A DNA stretch of 64,000 nucleotides from Phoronis australis (lineage: Eukaryota > Phoronida > Phoronidae), in NCBI GenBank assembly GCA_002633005.1, contig NMRA01000131.1, positions 299,798-363,797 of the forward strand, in the 5' to 3' direction. This document shows positions 33,101 through 45,100 of the stretch, piece by piece. Position numbers and translations under genes: made by a program. The stretch's first letter is position 1; each line of letters starts with the position of its first letter. The notes beneath the pieces are model-generated. The model had not been told where the DNA came from. It was given only the letters and a program-made list of their open reading frames with translations, and searched no databases.

Positions 33101-36100
33101 AAATACTTATCTTGTTCTTTTGAGCGTTGAAGTTTTCTATGATGACGCCTATGAAGAGGTTCAGTGTGAAAAACGAGCCTAAGATGATGAAGACCACAAA
33201 ATAAACGAGATATCCCATACTGTTCTCCTTAATAGGTTGGTAGTCAACCTACAATATACGATAATACAATCATGTGTAAGTGCTGTTTCTTAGATTTGCA
33301 TAACTTTATCATGCAAATTTGTATAACCACTAACTTCATGGTTTTCGAGTAAAGAATTTCTGTCGCAAGACATATCTCAAGACAATACTAATTGGCGTTG
33401 AATGCGAGTTAGCAGCTCCATTCTGATACTAGACAGCTAATTGTCTGTCAAGAAAACACGTGATAATAATAATAACTAGACCTGCTAGAGCACAATTTAG
33501 AATTGTTGTTTCGAGAGAGCTTTTCAAAGTAATACCTTTGTAGAATCTGTAGCATCTGCCATAATTTCTACCCAACCTTTAAAAGTTGCCTGGAAGTTAA
33601 AGTATAATCACGTGTGAAGTAAGTATTCCGTAAGACAACAGTAGTGTACCAAAGGTACCTATTGGGGAACCACCGTTCTAGAAACATCGGAACTATTTAA
33701 GGGCACAATAGGAAAGTGTTTTAGGTAGCTGACAGGTGCGTTTATGACTTTGGAAGCACCAACTGTGCAACAGCAAACACACACGTTTGAATAAATTTAA
33801 AATAAAAGAGTTACTATCCTTTGGGCCATTAACCAAAACGTTACATAAATGGCCGCAATGTCCTGTTTAAAGCCGTGTACGAACTATATCTGTCGGCGAA
33901 ACATGAATCATACGTTCCGTAGAGTTTGCGTTCAATAATAGATCGTTAGTTGAGAAAGCATTTCTGTCTCCGAGTACTACCCACACCCGGCGACATACCA
34001 CTTGAAAGAGAGACAAGTACGCCTGCCCAACGTGGTCGAAATTCAGCTCAGAGTTGACCCACTTGTAACTTCCGATGCAGTTGTTTCTATGGGCTACGAT
34101 GGTGTAGTTAACCAGTACTCCGTGTTCGTCGACACATTTGTGAAATTTCCCTTTGAAGAACTGGACACCCATAATGGCGAAGATCAACCACAAAACGACA
34201 ATAACTAACAACACGTTCACGATGGAGCCAATGGCTTGGATCAGCGCGTTCACCACCACCTGAAGCAAAATTCAAGCCACCTATAATTGAACCTGGTTAG
34301 TTTGTTTTAGCTAGTTTTCTTTGTCATCAAAACTACACGTCATTTCTTGATACCTCACAATGCCAGGTGCAACTCAGTGAAACACAAGTCCACCAATTTC
34401 GTCGACACAATTTCTCTACGAGTAAAATAATTGTGCCTCTGTTAAACGTGGCCTGGGGTCTGTTGTTTGTTTGTCCTTGACGAAGGCCCTCCTTCTGTAA
34501 GAACAGAATGAATTCTAGAATATGATAAAAAGCAATTTTGACGTTTGAATTAATTTCCAGTTTGAATGCCTCTCGTAGACAGCTAAACATCTCCGTGATT
34601 CTTTTGCATATAAATCTATTGCAATAAAATGAACGACCATATTGCTTCGGCTGCTGAAACTAAACTGCCGTGAAAAGCAAATTTCATAAGTCAGTTCTGA
34701 GGTAATAACGAAATGTCAGTTCTTCTAATCCGAGTGAAAAACAAGAAGAGACCAATCTTATGACCGTAAGTGGTCTCAATCCTAAGACGATCTTTTGACA
34801 GAAGGCGCTAGTTTCTTGTCCCTTCAAGATCATATTATAATTGAGAAACGAATTATGTACTCCTGATCACAGTGAAACGCTTTTATCATTTCAAGAATCG
34901 TGATTCGCAATTACAGTGCTGAAGAATTTTAATAAAACACAAATATCTCACGAAAGAAGCACAAAAGTACAAACTACAGTATATTCTCGTGTTTTAGTAA
35001 ATCGTGAAAAACCAACTTACTAACCCGCATACCTTCCCATCGGGATACAGCTCTGAGCGGACGAAGAGCACGGAGTGTCCTCATGGACTTCATAGCACCA
35101 ATGTCGTCATAGTCCAGGATGGACAGCAAAATGTCAGTTATTGATATCTACCACAGAAATACGTTTAATTAAAAAGAAACAAAAATGTCGTGAGACAAAA
35201 ATTGACAAATGAATTCAAATGAAAGCTTTCGAATGATACCATGAACTCAGAAAGTCATCACCTATACTTTGTGTAGTCAAGTCTTTGAAAGAAAATTTAC
35301 GTCAAATCTTCATCTCATTTTTGGCTTGTAAAGAATATGAAGTGTTTGTTGATAACGGCATTTACAAGTGCAAAATAGCGCCACTGTCGCAATCAAGCCT
35401 CTTTATAGCTTGCAGTCAACTTTCTTCGTAGCTTGGGTGGCTGAGTCACCAACCATTGTCGTCTATAAAAAGTTTAAAGACAGAAAAGCGATATGCTAAC
35501 CTGCACGAGTGCACCAAGAGCCTTTAAAGGAAAATGCCACCCGATTTAGTAAGTCTTTTTACCGTCTAATCGGTCTATATCCACATTGCCTATTATACGG
35601 TCGACCTATCACCTTACCGAGAGGTGTCGCGTTAACTTGCGAGGAAGATGAGAAACGACGCAGCGACGTCAGTGGTTCGTCTGCAAAGTTAATGCCGCTA
35701 TATAATGGTGCATCGTTCCCCCCTGTCCGAACTATGAAACTGCGAAGAAAGCGGGTATATCGTTTTTTCGACTTTCTCGAGAGCCCGAAATGCTTAGGAA
35801 GTGGTTCGCGGTAGTGAAGAATGAAAGGTACAGGCGCTGTTAATAGCAAGTATGAGGCCATGAAACATCTCCGTGTCAGTGGCCTGCATTTCGTCGACAG
35901 TGAATTCTCTGAAGAATTCCGGCTTACCAAAGACCTATCCATACGTTCCGTTGTCTGTGCATGTTCACGGCGCCTCTCTAGTATTTCTTGATCAGTGTAT
36001 TCCGGTTCGAACTGTTAGCCTGTGAAACCTAACGATCCGAGCCGTGAAGTCTTCGTCGAATGAGCTCTTGACTAAGTCGGGATTGGCGCCGGGCGAGTTG

Positions 36101-39100
36101 CCATGTATTATGCGTTCTGTTTCAAAATGAATTATTCTCATCCTAACCAATGCTTATATAAAACTGAAACAAAGTCTGTCTCATTAGATACAATGGGGCT
36201 ATTCGGTAAATCTGCAATAACTAGAGGGCGTGAGTGTACTAGTGGTGGTAGATTAACAGCCTCGATTTCGCGAGCCCTTTAAATACATGGTGAAATGGCT
36301 TGCAGCCGTGCCAACTGAATCTGAGATTGCGTAAAAAGGGTGCTTCTATGAGAGGAAGTAAGCACGACCTCATACAAAGGTAAGGTTTGTGATTATTTTA
36401 ACGATTATTCCATGATTATTCTACCGATGCCTGTTAACTGAGGCACTCGCCGATGTCGACTTCGCGGCAGTCAGTCGCCAGTCAGAGTCTGGTTAATCTT
36501 TGTATGTTGTGATATGTGATACGATACTTGACGTAGCAATCGGGATCTTTTCGTACATCAAAGCATTATTATTGTTTGGAATGATTTCTAAAAGTTTATC
36601 AGTGACAGTTACATCAATCAATGCTGAATGTTTATGCTGTCAACTCGATACAGGTTAATGAGTTAAGATTACAATCCAATCCCAATGGCAAAGGGTACGT
36701 GAGTGATAAATATCCATTGCATTAGACTATTTGTTTACTCCCTATCATATGTCTTCTGGCAATCTATTACACGTTGAAATGGAAATCTATCACGTCAGTT
36801 TTCACGTAACCTTTGGTTTTTAGGTTTGAAGGCTTGTACCGTGCAGAGGAGATATGCATCGCTTCTGCACCGTCCCTGAATGGACAAAAATTGGTTTTTA
36901 GCATTTGACTGCAGCTAACCAACAAGATCTTCCCATCCAGTGCAGATCTGTTGTCAAAGCCTACTTTCAATATTGGAGACAACGAACAAAGCCTTTGAAA
37001 AGGAACAGCTATTTTTAAAGTCATTTTGTTAAATTACTTATTCAGGTCCCGAGGGGGGATTGGCATGGGGGGTTGTAATATTTGGTACAACTGAATGTGT
37101 GGAAATAACAGGTAATACATGTTTGGGGAAAAGAGCATGGTGAGGTAATTCTTAACCTTCACGAAGTCCCTTCAAGTTGATTTCATGAAACTGTTTTGCT
37201 ACTTGTATCAATTGTAAAACCACGAAAATATATTACATTTTCCGAATTCACAGTGACTGAATAGTCTTAACTCATGCCTTGAAATGTTGCAAGTCGTTAT
37301 AAATTCAAATGACTGCCATTTTTGTGAAAATTGCATTTTTGATGGTGCCTTACGATTTGTAATTACTCTTAAACAACAGAAAGATTATCCATCATTTTTA
37401 AATGACCCAAGTCTTCATATCTTCTATTAGAAGAAAAACGGTTCCCTCAACCTTAGGCTAGAAGTATGCTTGACAGACCCATGAACCTGTAATCTGAGTT
37501 TAAAATTGCTGAAAGTATCAAAATTAAAAAGGCTTGAAAATGGGTAACAAAGGTTTGAAGTTGTCTCAAAAAACTTGTATATTTTACAGACAAGTGATGC
37601 GTTTAAAGAATTGTTATGGCTAGGGATAAAAAATAAAGACACAGTTTTATGCAATACTCATTATATACACCCTTGGTTTCTGAAAATAGTAATTATTTAC
37701 TTTTATGTGAAACTGTAGACCAATCACCATATATTTTTGAAAAACAGGGATAACATTTTTGATCCAATCTGGAGTACTTAATTATTCATATTTCAATATT
37801 TGTTCCAGGTTCAGTGACATTTTAAGGCCACTTCAAGCTGTATCATAGACAAGCTTTGTTACTCCGTTCTCTTCCCACAGCACTTCCACACACCAGCAGT
37901 GCTGCATGGCACAATGTGCAAGTCAGTGGCCCTGGAGAAATGTGAATCGCAGTACTAAGTTACCATAAGACAATGTGCCAGTGGAGTGTCTGTGTATCCA
38001 GACGAACTATATCTGACTGCTACACAAATAAGCCTTGTTGGTGAGGATGCCCTTTCATAGGCAATGAGTCATGTGTGGACAATAGCTTATTTCCTTTCCT
38101 GGAAGAAACATGAGAGACTGAAGCTAAAGAAGACCTAGTAACACTCTGGTCTAGTTCAGAGTCTGATTTTGGGCTCAAAACGATTCAAGTGATATGCTGC
38201 TGTGTTTACCTTCAAGGGTCTAATTGTGGATGTTATTGAGGCTGAATGAGGTTACATGAAAGAAAGCCACGTGTTGAAACTGGACCTTTTTTACAAGCGC
38301 TTCTATAGGCCATTGAAACTAGAACCCAGTGAAATGAAAGCCAAAAGCTGAGTGACATTAAATTTTCCTTTCAGAAGAAAGGCTTTATACTATTGGTAAA
38401 AACTTTTCAATTTGGTACAGATTATGGGGAAATGACATTCAGTGACTGCATCGATTGTCTTATTGTATGTTTTCAATTGTAGCTAGCTGCTATGCACAAG
38501 ATTCGAGAATAAACAATTATCAGTGTATTTAAAAACAAATGGCAAACTGAAAAAGCACAGAAAGAAACATTGCGAGGGAGTCCATAATCAGGCATATCAG
38601 GTGCTGAATTACTGAATTACGTTCAATTCTCTCAGGTTATTGCTGAAGGATTGCTTTTCACTTTGTCCAACGGTGAAATAGATGGTCAGGCGGTTGGTTT
38701 CAGTTGTTTTTTCTTGCCTGTAACAGAATAGAAATATTAGCAAATTGTAAAAGAAAAGGCAAGACAAAACTACTTTTGTAAGGCAGAACATACTTGACAT
38801 TTCATCTTCATGTTTATGTGTAGAAACTAATAACCTTTGTACCCAAGTCTTATTTAATATCTGAATTAAAATATGTGAAACAGGCTAAAAGTGATTTAAC
38901 AATGTGTATTTTTCATGACACTTAAAATGTGCTTCTGATCTCAACAAGTAAAATTCATTCTAGGTGTCAATTTTTTTCCAATGCAATGTTACGACATTTA
39001 CTGAATTAAGGCTTATTCATGTTAATTCGATAACTGAGCTGGTGGTCCTGGGGATGGGGTCCACGATAAAATAAGGAAACTCACTCATCTAGAGAATTTT

Positions 39101-42100
39101 ATTGGAAACAGCATAGTTTTGAAGAGAAACTGCTGTGAAAAAGTCACTCTTGACTTCTGTGCATCACGTACCATACACCTCTTATTTTGTGAGCACTGTC
39201 CCACCCAGGCCAATATGAATATGTGCTGCTAGCCTACCCGGCATCGGGTGAGTTTCCAAAAAGAAACACTTAGTTCCACTCAATAAAACTGTTATTCAGT
39301 GGGGTAACTGGTGGGGATAACATCACCGAACGATGTTGATAGAAACTGATTGCTAAAAACTTACCAAGTAATGTTGTGTAGTCTCCGAATGGAACTGCAT
39401 AGTCATAGACATAGAGCACACACGGGGCTTCAGCATCCACACACTTTTTGTCAGTTAGTTGACCCTGTTGACCACAATTGTCCACGAATATAGTAACCTT
39501 AGGTCTTTTGGGAATTTGTGGCCACCTGTCGAAGACTTGCACCAGGGAAATTAGCAGTAATAAGGCTTAGCGCGACGACGTATTTTGATAAAAATTCCAT
39601 CTTTTACCATTTGTTTACATGCAGACAGCCACGCATGCGCAATTCAATCACCACTAGTACAGCAGCGACACCGCGAGGAGAATTCTCCCAATAGCCCCAT
39701 TTGTAATGCCTTTGCAGTATTCGTGAGTGCAAATGTTGAGAAGCCAACAATGAATAAACCATTGCGTTACCGGCATTTGATGCCGGCAATGAATAAAGGT
39801 ATATTGACCGGGCACCGAGGCCGTGTGAGCGCATGCTAATTCAGTGTTTGCTGACAGAAAGCTATGGTGATACAATTACTCGATTTTATATGCTATGGTC
39901 ACATGTTAGGGAAATCTTTATTTAGAAATACAAATATATTATTCAAATCATTGTTAATGTACAACCTTTGCCCCGACTGTCTGTGGAAGGGGAACCCGAC
40001 TTCGCGAACCCCGACAAGTGCACATTATTTCTTTGGCTCACTATTATCAGTGTTGTAGTGGGGCGTAGGCGCACGTAGGCGCACGTAGGCGCAGCCAACC
40101 ACCTTTTGGCATTTGAACGTAGCGCCTACGTACCGTAAGTTACGTTCAGTGCTCAAGGTGATACGGTGGGCTTTCGACGGCTACTTACCTCTACTTTTAC
40201 CACTACAGCACTGACTATTATAATCTTTTCGTGACTGGAGGTTAAGTTTCCAACTCAAGCTGGTTTATGTTCGTGCCAGTCCCGGCGGCCGCGACGGGCC
40301 TAATCGGGTTCCGAGCCACTGGCCGGGATAACAAGCGTTTCATGTGTTTAGAACTCAAAAATCACAAGTCAATACAACATAGGTTCTCTTGTCTGTATTT
40401 CACGGAAGAATACTTCGAATTTATATCCGAACATACCCCAAACTCCTGCTAGAGACCTTGGTAAATTGGCCTGCCGAAATTTTAGGCTACGCTGTGTCCA
40501 AATACCAATAAATACGTAACAGCGAAATAAAGCAACGGGTTTTTATAAGAACTATGTGCATTTTTAAGGGTTTTATATCGAAGTTTGGTGATTTGTTGGT
40601 ATTAAACGATGAATTCAAGCGATAAGCTGACACCACTAACCCGTGTTGTGAACTGCTGAACAGACTGCGTGTGAAACCAATGACGTCATTGGATAATTTC
40701 AACACCTCCGTCTGCTGTCAGGTAACGCGAAAGTGACGTCATCGTGTAGACTACTCGATCTAAATTGATACAAAATAGGCTGTTTTTGGGTGGCATTCTC
40801 TTTTAAAGGGCTAATGACAGGGGCGAATCGCGTACAATCGTTGTGTTGACGCTTGTGTGTAAGATGTACATTTTTCAACTGAAAACAAGATTCCGTTCAA
40901 GCTGCTTCAACTCGTTTTTATCACTCGTGCGCAATGCCACGACTATGACAGTGTATAGTTAACAACAATCACCACTGGAGTACTTTATCTTCCGTACCTA
41001 CCACAACAATGATGAAGTCGAGCCAGCACCAAGCATCAGTAAAATACTTTTTCCAGCCATAGGCCAACCATTTGATGCACATTTCAGTAATAAATATCCC
41101 CGAAAATATTCGATCCATCACTTTCAGTACCTCAGACATAACAAGACGTTGCTTTAAATGGATGTCCTCGCAAGCCTACAATAACATGTCATCATTCCGT
41201 TGATAAAGTTGACAGGCACCGATACAATATTTGGTCACTAAACCTATTACGCCATCACAAAAACGTTTATGTCACTTGCTGTTATGAAACTGGTCTCACA
41301 TTTTCCTTAGTCAACTTGGAAGTGATTTTGGGGCTTCGAAAGACCTGACCTTCTGTTACGACTCTATGAGTTTCCTTGTCAAGGCGTGTCATTTAATGGA
41401 CTGGACATAATGTCAAGAAACAGCATAATACCAAACCCACAAACGACCTCTCATCTGAGTAACGAATACGTTGAGAACAATTTGGTAGCGGTGAGTGGTA
41501 TAAATCAATTTGCTTCGTGGAAGGAACGAGGGTTGAGAGATAGCGGTACTTTTAAGTGTGAACCAATAACTGTGACGTTACCCTATTGGCGTAGAAATTG
41601 AAACTTCGAAAAGAAAATTCCAGTCAGTCAGATATTACTAATGGAAAATATCGCACTTCATTCAATATCAGCTTTTTCCGTGCAACGTTATCGTGCACTG
41701 AAATTAAGTGTAAGCCTGTGTAACGGATTTCTCTAGCTAACCACATTTTGGAATAAATTGAGCTATTCAGGAGATCCCAGGAGGCTAGGTGACAAGTCAC
41801 AACGTCTTGGCAATGGTCTCCATCGCATATTCCGTCGTCATTCAAAGTTTTTCGAGTTTCTACACTTCAAACAGAGGTGGATCTACAGGTGGTTCAGGGG
41901 GTTCACCCCCCTCGGGACATGATCGAAATAAAAACTTAAGAAAGTCGCCAGAAAAACGAAATCAACAACTAAAAACCAAGAAATCTTACACGGGAGGGGG
42001 AAACCCCTTCTCGACTTTCCCTCCGCTCGGCGCTACGCGTTTCGGATTCGCGCGAATCCTAACCCTTCCCTCTTACTCGGAAAACGTAGATCTGCCACTA

Positions 42101-45100
42101 TCGAACTAATGCACGGTTCCCTGCTCCACTCGCCGATTGACTACAATTTCGTCCACCATATTGAATACGAAATTTGCAAGAGTAAACAAAACATTACTGA
42201 CGTGCTTTCCCAAAGTAACAGGACGGGAGAGTAACAGTTGTCTGTTTAAAGCCGTATTGCTGAGTTTTTAGTATGCCATTCCCAAACTGTTTTTTTTTTA
42301 CCCGAGACCTGCATGTGCTCAATTTCGCAGCACATTTAAAAAGTGATGATGATTTACTGTTAATGCCAGCTACATTTCCACAAAGTCCACCCCAAGGTAA
42401 AAATTTATACTGCTAGTTAACCCTCGATACAAAGAACGAACGAGTCCTCAAATTATTGCAATTTGAAGCTCTAATTAAATCATACCTACAACCTAAAATT
42501 GTCGCATCGGGTGACCAGCGAAGACGAGATACGAGGGATAAAAACCAACCTCAGGAATAATCTCTAACTTTCTGTATTCGAAAACACCGCAATATTCTCA
42601 TATAATGATGGCATAACTTTATTATTAAGCGTTGCTTCCGTCATTAACTCGCCATTTTAGGGAAATGCATTTTCAGTTAGGACACCATAGTAGAGTGCAA
42701 TGCAAAATTCGGCTTGTTCATCCTACCCTGATCTTCGTCACCCGAGGCCTCTCCTCTGGCCGTAAGTAAAACGTACGATTACTCTACTTGCATTTGTAAA
42801 TAAAGACGCCGCTGGCAAGCAGTTATGGTCGCAGCTTGCGCGAAAGATCACTGATTTGGGGCATTGAGAATGGTATACAATGATGACGGTCCATGTGCTA
42901 TAGTTATGTTTATATGTAGTAATGTACTCGACAGCGTCATACAGAAATTGACGAATATCACATCAAACGAGCTTGTTTAAGAAAGCGCCTTTGGAGAGCA
43001 ACTGTCCACCTCCAACCACGTGATTCAGGTTGACACTCACCAATTAATTGTTTCAGTTAAATAACGCTTTGACCAATTAGGTCGAATTTCACTTCCATGT
43101 GACAGTGCACGTTTTTAGTGAAATCAAAAGACAGATCAGTAGACCGGAACACATACATACCAGAGAAACACTACTGAGAAGAATGCACGCCATTATAAAA
43201 GTTTCGAAGTACTTGTGTTCCACAAGTTTATAAGCCTTGCATCGCAGCCTATAGAAGCGCTTGTAACAATCAGATTCCCAAAACGAGGCACAGCAAGTAC
43301 TCCGTCTGCAGCAGCATTTTGGGAAGCAATGGTCTGGAACGTCTACAAATCCCACATCAACCTCGTTAATCTGAGGCCCGTCATTCTGAATCGGAGAGAT
43401 TTCCAATTCAATTGGAGGAAGGCCGCCGTTACTGGTGTGGGTTAACTCGCTTGCCGTAGACTGACATGGGTTGAAAGTGCTGCTCGTATTAACCGAATTA
43501 ACTAGTTCCAAGCAATCTTTGCCACAGGGGTTTTGATCCAACGCGTCCATTTTATTACGACCCTTGCCGTTTACTCCTCCTTTGTACATAGCGATGTCCC
43601 TATCTATATCGACTCTGACCACAGAGTTGGAAGCTAAAGCTCTCGAATTATGGATACATCTGAGAACGTTTCTTTTAATACACAAAAATAAACGTTTGAA
43701 CCGCAGAAAAGCTAATGCCAGTTTATTGGGTTCCGTGTCTTCAGTCTTTTGCATAGAATCACCACTGAACGAGCTGAGCAGTAAGGCAATGAATAAATTT
43801 AATACCTACAATAAAAGAATGGATTTCATTTTATGGCGACACGCGTTATCTATCTAAACAACCGAAGAACATGTATTTTACTAAAAGTAAAATGGCTAAA
43901 CTCATCAAAAGCCGTCACTAAAACCTTAATTTTTGCCCTGATCGAAATTGTTAATCAACAAAAAATCGAAACGTAAAGTGTTACTCAACACCCTTTTCGA
44001 TTATGAAATGAGACCTGGGATCGTCAATTTAAACCATGCTCAAATGCGCGCAATTGTTCAACAGGTAAACATGTGCTGTCGTCGTTGATCCACGTTTTCG
44101 CTTTATTTTGCGGATGCGACAAGACGGCTTCAATCACGTTGGCATTAATTTTGGCGAAGGCTTCGCCAGAAAATGGCACGGATTTGTGAGAGATACTAGT
44201 GTATGGGGCAAGTCAGGCCTGCAAATTCCTTGGTTACCAGCGACCACTTCGGCTACTCTTCTTCTGAGAAGAGTACTTGGTAACTGCCGAGATCCCCAGA
44301 CCTGGGAATCGATTCAACTACCCGTGACAAAACCAGCAAGCGTCCTAAGTCTTAAGCCGTTAGCTAGTGGCTGACTGAAACCCATTATATGATTCACCAA
44401 AGATAGGTCATAATTTTGAGCAAACTGCTGCTTCACTGTTAGTTCCGAATTCTTGATGATGTTTAATCAGAAAGCACAAATATCGCTTTTTCGGTTACGG
44501 TCTGTTTTATTCCACATTGTTAATATAAACTGGTAACACAGTATATAACCTGGGTCTCATCAGTATGCTAACATGTTGAAAGTGTGTAAACGGTGTTGAG
44601 TAACACTAAACATTGCGAAGTAAATGGCAAAGTCACTTATTTCCTCATTTTTTTTCAGCATAAGCTGTTCGTGTTTACTGTACTTGGGTAGTTTTGCTGA
44701 TAGCCTGTCCTGACACTGTCGCCATTACCAGGCTACTTTCTTGTTCCTTAGTTCCCAACAACTTAAATTACTTAAACTTCCAAAGGAACGAGTAATTCGT
44801 ATACAGGCCTACTGGTGTCCTTCCTTTGCTCTCATTCTGTTCTCAGTGCATTATCCACGCAATACATACCACTAAATTGCCAAGTATCATGGTAGCTAAG
44901 AAAAACGGCACGCATGCCCAGCCGTGGTCATCAACAACCAGCATACAGTTCCACATGGACTCTATCCATTCGCCACATAACACTCGGAATACGATCATAA
45001 AAGAGTGACCGAACGTCATGAAGCCCCAACGTGGCACTTGTCCGTCTTCAAACCTGAAAGTTGAAACTATGGCGATAAATTCTTAAAATCAAACTAAAGA

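Larger units (their letters stand above)
35525..40811 (+). mobile_element. THAP/P-type element copy 1, split by a 3.5 kb insertion
   Basis: The left end AAAGGAAAATGCCACCC (35,526) is the inverse of the right end GGGTGGCATTCTCTTTT (to 40,805), with AGCCTTT and AAAGGGCT just outside. Both arms align with the second copy at 59180-60799. The arm at 35,680-35,990 corresponds to the THAP-coding part of the second copy but is more decayed. It lies in the sodium channel intron between the domain III S2-S3 and S4 exons. Excluding the insert at 36194-39699, the element is about 1.8 kb. Confidence 0.7.

Noticed and set aside
32748-33107. A GT-AG reading of the intron before the inactivation gate (ATAA|GTATTT with CGCAG|GATCT).
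   Set aside because: It is in frame, but it gives [11 protein letters not shown], while other Nav channels have K-A-G-G-S-L at this place, matching the AT-AC reading ([11 protein letters not shown]). Kept as the main alternative to test.
43161-43500. An ankyrin-binding motif in the II-III linker (LPPIELEIS).
   Set aside because: It only loosely resembles the chordate motif VPIA..ESD: the Ser-Asp end is absent and spacing is off.
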